This document shows positions 21,501 to 33,700 of a stretch of DNA of 64,000 nt, one piece after another. Under the pieces are notes generated by a model, which had not been told where the DNA came from, ran no database searches, and was given only the letters and a program-made list of their open reading frames with translations. The position numbers and the translations under genes are program-made. The stretch spans positions 44,330,001 through 44,394,000 of the forward strand of contig OZ231127.1 in assembly GCA_965153355.1 (NCBI GenBank). Reading direction: 5' to 3'. Within the stretch, counting starts at the first letter, position 1. Every line of letters starts with the position of its first letter. The stretch is from Flaccisagitta enflata. Taxonomy: Eukaryota > Chaetognatha > Sagittoidea > Aphragmophora.

Positions 21501-24500
21501 AGGCCTCTTAGGCATATACCACACTATTCAAAGCTCACTCAAATATCAATCCTGACAAGGGCTACACATTTCTGCAAAAAAAATCATAATAATATCCCAA
21601 GAAACACTGTTTTTACAGCAAAAACAGCGTTTTTTAGCACAAAAAACCGTTTCTAATTTTATTGGCCAGTATTTGATCAAAATAAATATCATATTCTTAT
21701 TCTACACCCTCTCTAGGACCTCTGTGCAAAAAACTGGGGGTGGTGTCTTAAAAACATAAACAACGCAATAGAAAGCCATTTGAACAACTCTGCGACAGAC
21801 AGACGGACCAACCGATGGACCGACTGAAAAGGGGTTTAGAGAGTCGCGTAGCACGCGACTAAAAATATACATACCTGAGTATTTTCCTGATTTCGACGGC
21901 ATTTGTGATTCCAAAGGCGACGATTTCTCTTAATCGACGAACGACTCGAGGATCCAGTCTTTGCATCCCGACTGTCGAAGTCGACGTGGAACCGGAAGTC
22001 GCTGACGACATTCCGGAAGTTGCTGACGTCAACGAGTTTTCCGAGGCCTTAGGCGACAGGAGTTCCATTCGGACGTCGTCGATCACAACGTGCGTCGGAC
22101 GTGGGCCGATTCCCAAGGCCACGTCTATGTCGTCGTCATTTTGACGGCAGTTTGCAAGCTGTTGCTCATCATCACGTCGTTCCTCTTGCTCTTCTTCTTT
22201 CACTGCTGCTTCTTCTTCCTGATCAATGTCACCGAGACCAGACAAACGAGATCGCACCATCTTAAGATGGAGCGAAAATGTAGTGAGGGGCAAAAACTAA
22301 GTTTGAGGAAAACATGACCGTCAAAAAAAGAGGTCGGTCGGCTGGTAGGACCGTTCAACGGTTATGCCAAATTCAGTTGATACCAAACGATTAATTTGTA
22401 TCCCGCAGCTAAACTTTTCTTTCACTTCCAAACTCGTCGATTCGCCAACCAACCTGTTGCTTTCTGAGATAGGTTTGTCGCGATTTGCTGTGGCTCAGCT
22501 CCAGTGTTTCCTTTTCTTCAACGTGATACTCATGAGCCTCGACCGTCGGCATTTGAACATACCACCTGAATTTGAGCAGTTAGATGTACAATTCAACATA
22601 ATACATGAATGACATACATGCAAAAGTAAAATACAGCTGAGCCTCATTTGCACACTAGAGCGCATGCCAGGGGACTGAACAAAATTTTGCCTCATAATGA
22701 AGCTGCCAAATTACCAATACAAGAACTACTAAATTTTTTGTGGGACTGCTAGTTCTGGGCGGGTATGCCTTATAAGCGGTTGCGCCCTAGTGGTGCTCTT
22801 TCGAGCAAGAAGTTAACCCCCATAAAATGTAGCAATTCCCTCCCAAAGCCTCAGACATTGAATTGGTCAATCAGCACAAAGAGAAAAAAAAATTGAAAGC
22901 TTATGTCCAATATGTCCATACAACCAGCTTCATAAGGACAGTTTTAAGATTTAAGTTTCAATCTTCAAGTAACTTTTCTTCAATGGTAGAGGCGGTAAGG
23001 GAGGGGGGTGTGCTACCTTTTTTAGGGGGGGTTAACATCTTGTATTTTCTTTTCGTCAATCGTCACCAATGAAATAGTATTCGTCAAAATACATGATGGT
23101 ATCCAAAGCAACAGCCAGCAAACTCATTCTCCATGAAGTTGGATGAGGGGAGGTTTCTAGTCACAGACAACCGCGTTTTTAACGGGCCACTCAGTTGCTC
23201 GCTATGTTTGTTCGCTCGCACCGCTCACTTGCTCCGCACACTCCGCTTCGCTCCTCAGCGAACGCTCCGCTTCGCTCCCAGCGCTCACTTTGCTCGCTCG
23301 CTCTGTTCATGAGCTTGCTCACTCGATTACTCCCTCAAAGGACAGTTAAAATTTTTTAATGTGTTCACGCTGTGATCGCGTTTCATAGGAAGAAACGCGT
23401 TTTTCATCACTAGAATTACGCCCTTTGTCCTAAACATGGTCTAATGCCCATCTCATGGATTGCTCCGTTTACCTGTCTTCGGCTCGTAATGGCAACTCGT
23501 CCAGATCGTCGTCGCCTGCGAGTTGAAACTTGAGATCTTTGAAGAATCGATCCATTTTGTATTTGGTGCATTTGCGCTTGTTAAGGCTCGCTTCGTCGCG
23601 TACGCCGACGTCATAATCGAGGAACTTACGAACTTTTTTAATGTAGATCCTGAAAACAGAGTGAGGATTAAAGAAACAGAAGAGACCAAACAAGCACACA
23701 AAGGGAAACACGCACACAAAACACAAAATCAGATACGCAGACAAAAACAAAAAAACCCACAAGCAAAAATAAACAGACAAAAAATACACACCCACAAAAA
23801 CAGTACGTCAAAATAATTACAAACGCCGACAAAAACAAAAACACACCAACAAAAACAAAAACACACCGATAAAACACAAAATCAAAAACAAGAACAATAA
23901 CAAAAACACGCTGGCAAAAAGTAAAACAAGCAGGCAAAAACTCGTCAGCAAAAAAAACAAAAAACACCGACAAAAATAAACCAACAGAAGCAAACACTAA
24001 CAAAAACAAACAACACAAAGCGATATAAAGAAACACCAACACAAACCGACATAAACACCAACACCCCCCACACGCCACCTACACATCTACCACGACACCC
24101 ACACACAAACCGCTCAGTCCCACACACACCGTGCACTAGGGAAGGTCAATATGCGTTTTTGTCTCAGATTGCCATGTAAGTTACGGTGGACATCCGACTT
24201 GAAAAATGATGAGTAATGGCAAAAAAATCCGCGTTCAAATCCTTGTATGTTCATTGTTCATAACACTTTTCGCTAACAAAAAGCACAATAGACGCTGTTG
24301 GGTAATCTTCAAGTACAGGTCAGAGCGTAATTGAACGCGAGGCCCCCTTGAAAACTGTAGCAGACCCCCTACAGCCTATTATGTTGAAGCTAGGGGTATG
24401 ATTGAGGTATCATTTGAAAGCTTAGAATACAAATGGCGCCATCAGAGCGTTTTTTTAGTTTTGAGCCCTGACTAAAATTACAGCACTTTAAAGGTGTAAA

Positions 24501-27500
24501 AATTGACTTTTTTGGGGTTGTTTAAAAAAAGCTAAATTTGATACTTTGAAGAGCTATAACTTGAGCTAAGGAATAAAATTAAAAAAAGCTGAAAAACTAA
24601 AGGCCACATCGTGGTTACTAAAGTGAAAATAAATGCGGCTACTCGATCAGACCCGGCTACTCGATCAGACCCGGCTACTCGATCAGACCCGGCTACTCGA
24701 TCAGACCCGGCTACTCGATCAGACCCGGCTACTCGATCAGACCCGGCTACTCGATCAGACCCGGCTACTCGATCAGACCCGGCTACTCGATCAGACCCGG
24801 CTACTCGATCAGACCCGACTACTCTGGAAGTCTATGACGGCATATCTGGAAGTCCATGATGACATACCTGGAAGTATAACAATGAAAAATGATAACTACA
24901 AAAATCAAAAAAAAAAATTAAAAAAAAAAACTATAAAAAAAATTTCAAAAAAAATTTTTACAAAAAAAAAAAAAATCAAAAAATTTTAAAAAAAAATTGT
25001 CAAAAGAAAAAATTTTTTCAGAGAAAATTTAAAAAAAAAAAAAAAAAAAAAATTTCAAAAAAAAAAAAAATTCAAAAAATTTCAGAAAATTTTTTAAGTC
25101 CAGGAAATAATGTTACTAGACTAGATACACCATAAATACCCTTATATTTTCTTAACCAATACTCAGAATTTACTGAAATCTTGCAGGGGAGCTTTAATCG
25201 ATGCAATGAACCTTTACAACAAGTTTGAACAACATTGGTGAACCTTTACTACCCTTCCCCTATGTAAATTGCACAAGTCCAAGAATAAATATTACTAGCA
25301 AAATACCCTAATATCTTCTAAACCAATACTCAGAATTATCTGAAATCTTGCAGGGGAACTTTAATTGATGCAATGACCTTTCACAGCAAGTTTGAACAAC
25401 ATTGGTGAACCTTTACTACCCTTCTCTTATGTAAATTGCACAAGTCCAGGAATTAATATAACTACAAAAATAATAGGCAAAGGGTATTAAATATTTATGA
25501 ATGTTGTTGAAAGTTGGTACACAGGTTAGTAATGCCCTAAAAATAACACTGACCAAGTTTCATCAACATCTGAGTACTGGTTCTCAAGTTTTCGAGGGTT
25601 GAGACAAACGACAACAGCTTACTAGACAAAAGGAATTTTCAAGGCTATGTTATAGACCACATCGAGAAATAACTCGATGTGGCCAAAAAACCTCTGATGG
25701 CGCCATTTGTATTCTCATAAGCTTTCAAATAATACCTCAATCATACCCCTAGCTTCAACCTACTGGGCTGTAGGGGGTCTGGTACAGTTCTCTTTCCTGA
25801 AAGTGGGGGCCTCTCGTTCAAATACGCTCTGATCTGTACACGCGCACGTTGAATACAACGTGAAGATTAAGAAAAAGGTATAGCACCCCCCCTTGCAGCT
25901 CATGTCGCCATAGCCACATGGTCATATGTGGTATCATTTAACAGGTTATTTCAATGCAATTTACGCCACCGGGGCAAATTTTGAATTTCGCTTCCGTTCA
26001 AGAGATATTCACTCCAAAAAGTGGATTTTTTGGCTTTTTAAGGGGGTGTCCCCCGCCAATGTTTGGGGTAGAATTTCTCAAGAACGTGAGTGAAATTAAA
26101 AAATCGCCCCGGTGGCGTAAATTGTACTGTGACAAGCTACAGAATGATACCCCATATGACCCTGTTGAAGCTTTGTCCTAAGCTGTAGGTAGGGGTGCTA
26201 ACCGTTTTTTACGGTTTTTGCAGTCTTCACGTTGTATTATGCGTGAAAGTGTAGTTAATAACGATTAACTACCTCACTTAAAGCATATCCACTCTTCTCT
26301 TATGACAAAAACATTCGTTTAAGCTAGGAAGTTTCATGAGCAAATGTTCTCAAAGAAAGTTCCGTAACCTTAGTTGAGGACTGGCTGCATTATGCAAATT
26401 AGGGAAAAAGGAGAGATTCCATTGCATCGGGTCTCGGTGTTCATGTTCCTTCTTGATAGCGAGTGTCGATTTCTGATCGTAGAGCACCGCTATCCTTTTG
26501 TTTAAATGATGAGAGGCTTTGTTCGTCCGTCCGTTGGTCCGTTGGTCCGTCAGTCCATCGGTCACACACGAGTGAAAACACAGCTAATTAGGGGCTCGGA
26601 TGAAACTATTTGTACATAATATATATGAATTGTATTCGTCAACTAATGGGTTGTGACAAAGCATACATACACGCAGCAAGTTAAAAGAAAACAAGGCCGG
26701 ATACACGGCTACCCCAGTCACGTGCAGGTGGGCAGGGGCCATATTTGTGGTCAGTGGAGCCTTTGGGCAGGAGCGTTATAGACGAAAAAGTGTGACGGAC
26801 CGACGGACCGACAAAGCGATGTGTAGAGTCGCGCAGCACGCGACTAAAAAAAGTAAAATGAGAAATCCGATAAAGATTAAGTGAAATTTCACTAAGCACT
26901 GCTGTCTCACACAAGGTTTGAGACAAGAATGATATAACTATGCAGTTTTTTGCATTTTTGCATTGTTAATGAGCATACAAACCAAGAACCATCAAGTAGA
27001 AAATCTTTCCTGAGGCGCCTTTTTAAATAAATGAAAAATTCAATATTTTTAGCTTCATTTTTTGTAAAAAATCTTTCAGGTCAGTTTAACCTTTTTTTTG
27101 ACAGTATAATGTTAATCCTGATAAATTTCTGATTCATTTGATAGGTCGCACTATATGGTTTTCATAAGAAAAATAGAATATGAAAAATTTATTTCTTATG
27201 AAATCCGTATAGTGCACTGTTGATCCTGGGAACCATCAGGACGTTTTTCATATTACTCCAAGTTTCTCTTCAGTTTGGTTTAGACCACACGGGCATGAAT
27301 CAGGGTCTTATCAATGAAAAATATTTCATCTGGCTCTTTTTGAGAAAAATCGCTTTTTTGTAAAAATGTGTTGCATACGCGATATGATGTTGCGTATGCA
27401 ACATTCAGAAGTCGCATATGCAACATTGTGTTGCATATGCGACATCATGTTGCATATGCGACACCCCTATGTCGCATGCGACAAAGCCGGGTGTAGAATC

Positions 27501-27916
27501 CCATAGCACACAACTGAAAAAAAGAATGAAAGCCGGGTGTAGAATCCCATAGCACACAACTGAAAAAAAGAATGAAAGCCTCTAATACAATTTTGTATTG
27601 ACTTTCAGGTGATGATCCAGTAGAACACAGAGTAGTATTAAGCTTAACATTTTTCCGCCCCCCCCCATGCCTCCCTAAGAATTTAAATCGAGACTCAGCG
27701 CTTAAATGAGACAATCTCAGCACTCTTGATTTGCTCTCTCAGGGCCCAAATCAGCCCTCTCAGACTGCATATCAGTCTAATAGAACCTCAAAACTGACTC
27801 TAAATAAACTATTCTCCCTTATTGATTGCTTTCCAATTACTTGAAATCAATTGTTTGATTCTCTCTCTCTTTCTGTCTTTCTGTCTTTCTATCTCCCTCT
27901 CTCTCCGTCTCTGTCT

Positions 27917-28013
<97 letters not shown>

Positions 28014-30313
28014 ACACATGTCGCGTGCGCAACACGCTGTTGCATATGCGACAATCGCGTGTCGCATACGCAACATCATGTTGCACACGCAACATGATGT
28101 TGCATATGCGACAAATGTGTGTTGCATACGCGACATTTTCCCAAAAATGATTTTTCTCTGAAAGAGCCAGATAGAATATTTTTTGATAATAAGATTTTGA
28201 TTTAGGCACGTGTTGACCGTAGCAAACTGAAGAAAAACTTGAAGTAATATGAAAAATGTCCTGGTGGTTCCCAGGATCCGCAGTGAGTGTGACTTATCAA
28301 ATGAATCAGAATTTTATCAGGATTAACAATATGCTCTCAAAAAATAGGTTAAACCAACCTGAAGAAATTTTTATGAAAAATAAAGCAAAAAATAATAAAT
28401 TTTTCAGTTATTTCAAAAAGCGCCACTGGAAAGATTTTCTACTTGATGGTTCTTGGTTTGTATGCCCATGACCTATGTAAAAATGCAAAAAACCGCATAG
28501 TTATGTCATTCTTGTCTCAAAATTTGTGTGAAACAGCAGTGTAAGACTAGGAGAGTGATTTGAGTTGAATCAATACAGAATTTCCCTTCCAACGAATACC
28601 ATTCAAAAAGCGGGAATTTCTCATTGCAAAAATTTCTGTTATGGACTCGCAACCAAGTGACTTCCGTAATTCACACGTACTTTCCCAACGGTGATCTTTC
28701 TTATGCAATCATTGCGTCTAAGCTTATAGTAGCGTCCTCAATCTTCCTTTAATTCATTCGTCCATAATTCAGAATAACAGATACACGCAAATACTAACTC
28801 AAGTCATGTGTGGATATCGATGCTAACAGTTATGAAATCATTAATCATCGACCCTCAGTTAAAATTTCATATCAATCACCGTTAACCGTTAATTTTTGTA
28901 CCATGCAAACAATACAGGAACATCTTATTTCATTACCTTAATATTTGATGCCATACTGAACCTTCAAACTGTAAAAGAAAATGAGAATTTTATGCATTGA
29001 TTGAAAACAATTGTCATGACTTTGCCTTTTTGTTTTTTTGGAGAAAAAAAATTTAGCTTTTTCAATGTAACAATTCTCCGTAAACAAATTTACAAATTCA
29101 ATTTCTGTCAAAAACAATATTAGACATAGACTCGAAAATTTTCCTAGGTCAGTCAGTAGCTCATTCTTTTGCATGGACCTGCTCAGCGCTTTCAATAATG
29201 CACATTTCAAATTTCAAGGTTCTGGCTCAAATACTTTAGAAGTTATGAGCATTTGTTTGAACCATATTAAGCTGAAAAAATTCCAGGAGAATCTTAACAC
29301 TGATTTTTTTGAAAAAAAATTAAAATACAAGATTTTGGATCTAGGCAAATCAAACAATTTCTTATTGATTGCACCCTACTTTCAAAAACTAATTTTCAAA
29401 GAAATATTTTGAGATTTTTTTCCAAGTCCCCAAAGCGCGACACAAAAATTTTCCAAGTTTTTTGAAAAAAATGAAAATAAGATTTTGGATCTAGGCGAAT
29501 CAAACAATTTTCTATCGATTGCACCCTACTTTTTTTTCAGAAAAAAAATCCTCATTAAAGGCTTTTTTGGGGGCCCTCAGGGGCCCCTAAGACGTTCAAA
29601 ATTTTAGTTAATGAGATCAACAAAGTTATGTGCATACACCAAGGTATCTTTCAGGACCAAATTCAAGCTTATTAATTAGACCTCAAGTTTATGCCGTTAG
29701 TCCCTCTAGACCGGCCGCATTTAAAAGAGAAATCGGAAAATTCACAAGGACTCAGATTCCGGATCTAAGGTCAATCTCTAACAATGTAATAGTTTATTGA
29801 TAAATAAAACCTGCAAACCTACACAGTGCACACTCAAAACCGAACACTTAAAACACTCTTCACTCATACTTACACACATACACACCCACACACCAGCACA
29901 CAACACACACTCGCATTGGCAATAACATACAATCCAAGACAAGTACAAATACACATAATCATTGATAACCAGGCACAAAGCAGGCATGGATGATTGTAGA
30001 CAAATGCATGGAAATCTTTTTTTTTTCATAAATGTGGTAAATTAGCATCATCTTATGATGAAGTGATAGCAACACAAAAACAAAACAGTTAAAGGTTAAT
30101 CTTATTTAACTATTTCGATGATTAATAATTATATTAGTGGTTAATTAACCGTTAATCATTAACGGTTGATTATCGATATGTGTGGATAGTGATGAGGAAG
30201 ACTAGATGGGCATTTTGAATAGAGCGGAGATCCGCTCATTCGCGAATCGTAAAAAATCGTGACCGACCAACAAACTAAGTGACCGTCTGCTTGGAAGAAA
30301 AAGAATAAAAGAC

Positions 30314-30365
<52 letters not shown>

Positions 30366-30742
30366 CAGACGGAAAGAAAGACAGACGGAAAGAAAAAAAG
30401 ACAGACGGAAAGAAAGAAAGACAGACGGAAAGAAAGAAAGACAGACGGAAAGAAAGAAAGACAGACGGAAAGAAAGAAAGACAGACGGAAAGAAAGAAAG
30501 AGACGGAAAGAAAGAAAGACAGACGGAAAGAAAGAAAGACAGACGGAAAGAAAGAAAGACAGACAGAAAGAAAGAAAGACAGACGGAAAGAAAGAAAGAC
30601 AGACGGAAAGAAAGAAAGACAGACGGAAAGACAGAAAGACAGACGGAAAGACAGACAGACAGACGGAAAGACAAACAGACAGACGGAAAGACAAACAGAC
30701 AGACGGATAGACAGACAGACAGACGGAAAGAGACAGACGGAA

Positions 30743-30773
<31 letters not shown>

Positions 30774-33700
30774 AAGAGAGAAAGAAAGAAAGAGAGAAAG
30801 AAAGAAAGAGAGAAAGAAAGAAAGACAGAAAGAAGAAAGACAGAAAGAAAGAAAGACAGAAAGACAGAAAGAAAGACAGAAAGAAAGAGAGAAAGAAAGA
30901 AAGAAAGAGAGGAATGAAGATATGGGAGATAAAAGAATGAAACGAAAAGAATAAGAAAAAAAAGAAAAAAAAGGTAAAAAAGCGGGGAATACGAGGAAAG
31001 GAAGGGAAAAAAGAAGAACAACATTTCATAGATGAACAAGGCCGGATACACGGCTACCGAAGTCGCGTGCGGGTGGGCAGGGGCTATATTTGAGGTCACT
31101 AGACCATTTGGGCAGGAGCGGTGAGGTCCAAACATAAAATCATAAAAAAGTAGTGTGACCAACAGACCGACCGACCGACCGACCGACAAAGCGGGGTGTA
31201 GAGTCGCGTAGCACGCAACTAAAAAAGTCAATCCGCATTCTGATCTAATCGCCAACGTGAAACAAATTGACTACTTCGCTTTGTTGTCACTCTGCATAGC
31301 CTCTCTGTACACTACCGCACGTAGACTGCTTGACAGATGACTGCTTAAGTTCGCGTCACATAAAATGGGTATAGAAACTTGCTGTTGGAGATTTTAGAGG
31401 GAAAAATTGTCGTACCGAACTGGTGAAATCGGAGAGGAAACTCGTTCAATTTTTTTCAAGATTTTTTTTTATTTTGTGAACGATGAAGATACAAGGAGTT
31501 GGAGGTCGCGCAAGGTCTCAATCTTTCACAAATTGCATCTCGAGTGTTTTTGCAAACTTACATGAAGATACATTAAGGTTCGCAATATGACCTTCCCTAA
31601 CCGTGCACGCACACACAAAATCAAAACTAAACACGCAAAAGAATCAAACACACCACTCTAAAAAAAAACACATACAAAAACGGATACGAAAATCATAAAA
31701 TGCAGAAAGCAGAGACCTCGCCGGGCAGCATTCTACGTAATTCTCGTCTATTTCTCCTTGCTTCCTCTTCTTCGTCTCCCCCAGAATCCCCATGAAATTG
31801 TTAGACGATATGGCTGAGGATGCTGATGTTGCTGTTGTCGACGATGAGGACGTGTTGGCGAGGCGTCGACGAGCGCCATACTGACATTCCATCACGATCG
31901 CGCGACTGCCCATGTTAATAAAGGGGATTCCGTCGAAAGGAACGTACTGCGATTTCCACAGAAGACGTTGAGCCGCTTTGCCTGATCCAGCGAGGAAATT
32001 TATGAAATATCAGATGAAGCCCTCTTTAACACTTCTATCACATTCATCTCTGACACCACTAGATCGCCAGTTGTTGTCCTATCTTCCCATGTTTTGATAG
32101 TACCAATATATGGGAATTTGATACACGCAATAGACCGCGTTTGATTAATCATTTCATTGTCCATTCTCTGCCCAAATGTAAATACAAAGCTACCAGCGTT
32201 GTTAAGGCGTGAAATTCGAACAACAGCTCTAGGCTCTAGGCTAACCAGGCGTTGGACTTTGTCGGGTGCCCCAGGTGCTTTTGGTGGCATTCTTGTGAAG
32301 GGCGAGAAGCACATCTAAGTCGGCTTCGGAGCAGACGTAACCGCGGAAATACGCGCCGACGCGGGTGCAGTCGAAAATCAGGTCCGTCCACTTGTCGGGG
32401 CCAATGTACTCGCGTGAATCACGTGATGACTGCATGAAAGAGAAAATTCAAATTGATGGGGAGTTTAATGACGAACAGCTTCCAATTTGGAAATCAAAAG
32501 AAAAGAAAGAGGACGAGCAGAGGAAAAATAAGAAGCAACGAGGTGGTAGAAGAAGAACCAATGGGGTACCAAGTTGCCTTGCGCAAATTGAGACTGAAAT
32601 ATTTTTCAGGTTCCTGTTTATAAACAAAAACTAAGAAAGAGAAAATGAAGGCAGATTAATTGAGCTCTTTTTTGGGACTTAATGACAGTAATGCCACGAT
32701 GATGATCTGCTATCGTCATCGGAATCGACCTTCGCGAAACCCACCACGGCTTCGACGTCTGATTGAAAGATTAGTTGCGCCGGTGGGAGGTTGATTCCAT
32801 AGAGTATGGTATTAACGTCGCTCCCGCAGACGTTGATCAATTCGCCATTTCCATTAACCAATTGCAAGGTCGACGACGAAGACGAGGCGGAGGACGATGA
32901 AGACGCGTGAACCGCGTTAACCGCGTCTACAGCGGGCTGGTTCAAGGGAGCATGAATACCAGAAACATCCGACAAACGAGCGGGTGTGTAACTCGATAAA
33001 CGGTGAAGCATTCCGTTGATGTTGCCGCCTTTAAAGGGACGTGGAGAAATGAGAGAGGATGGCGTTATCGGAAGTGGAGTAACCGCTTGGGACGACGCCG
33101 AAGATAGAAATCCTTCCGGTTGAATGTAAACCACACGCTGACCTTCTTCGTCTGCAAAAAATGGACGAAAATATCCGAAGATGAAGCACTTTTGACCCAA
33201 AGCGGGTGGCTAACCAAGCTCAATCTCTCCCTCCCCCCTTTTTTTCAACGTTTGTCACCTAAACAGTCCTCATCAGCCAGCATGATGTATGCCTCCGCAT
33301 CGTCATTTTCCGTCTGATAAATGGTAGCTGGGAGATCCTGAGTCTGGACGAAAGTATCTCCTCCATTTGGCTCTATCGCCGACGTTGTCATCGTCGTATC
33401 TCCAAGTTCTTCCCCCATCGTTAACGAAGCTTCGAGCAGCGCCGCATCGGTGACTTCGAACATCTCCGGCGAAGAATCTTCTCGATGGCTATAATCGTGT
33501 TCCCGTAGTACCAGACTTCTCCAATAGTTGAATTTAGTCAACGAACGATTTTTGACGTAGTTCACATTGTCATGGTTCACATTGCCGTGGTTAATACGCT
33601 GCACTTGACCACCTCTGTGCTCTACTAGGACACCGTTATCTGGCACCACACGGGGTACATCCAAGACTTCACTTTTCGCTGCACCCGGTTCTTCCACGTT

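Larger units (their letters stand above)
26894..28543. repeat. Palindromic element with CATATG hairpin arrays
   Basis: The terminal arms share CACTGCTGT, CTCACACAA and GAGACAAGAATGA. Further in are AACCATCAAGTAGAAAATCT and its complement. The core motif ATTCATTTGATAGGTCGCAC appears near 27132 and inverted near 28290. The centre holds two arrays of GTTGCATATGCGAC-type units around a long (CT)n tract (27921-28008). Confidence 0.82.
24137..31599. mobile_element. 7.46-kb element with 9-bp target duplication in CARF intron 4
   Basis: The ends are TAGGGAAGGTCAATATGCG and, read inward from the right, TAGGGAAGGTCATATTGCG. An exact 9-bp duplication ACCGTGCAC flanks it (24128-24136 and 31600-31608). 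A 9-bp duplication is typical of Mutator-like (MULE) transposons; the TAGGG ends are not diagnostic. The interior is a collection of other repeats (palindromes, an 18-bp minisatellite, a GAAA/GACAGACG array and two short dispersed elements) with no transposase-like frame. The insertion splits the intron between the CARF exons ending CPA and beginning IYIKK without touching either splice site. Confidence 0.82.

Noticed and set aside
30202-31255. Minus-strand open frames of up to 326 codons rich in [13 protein letters not shown]
   Set aside because: They only translate the GAAA/GACAGACG array and its flanks. Several frames are open at once, as expected for a 4- and 16-base repeat.
32000-32314. 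104-codon minus-strand open frame
   Set aside because: Overlaps CARF exon 3 in another frame and runs into the intron; no recognisable domain.
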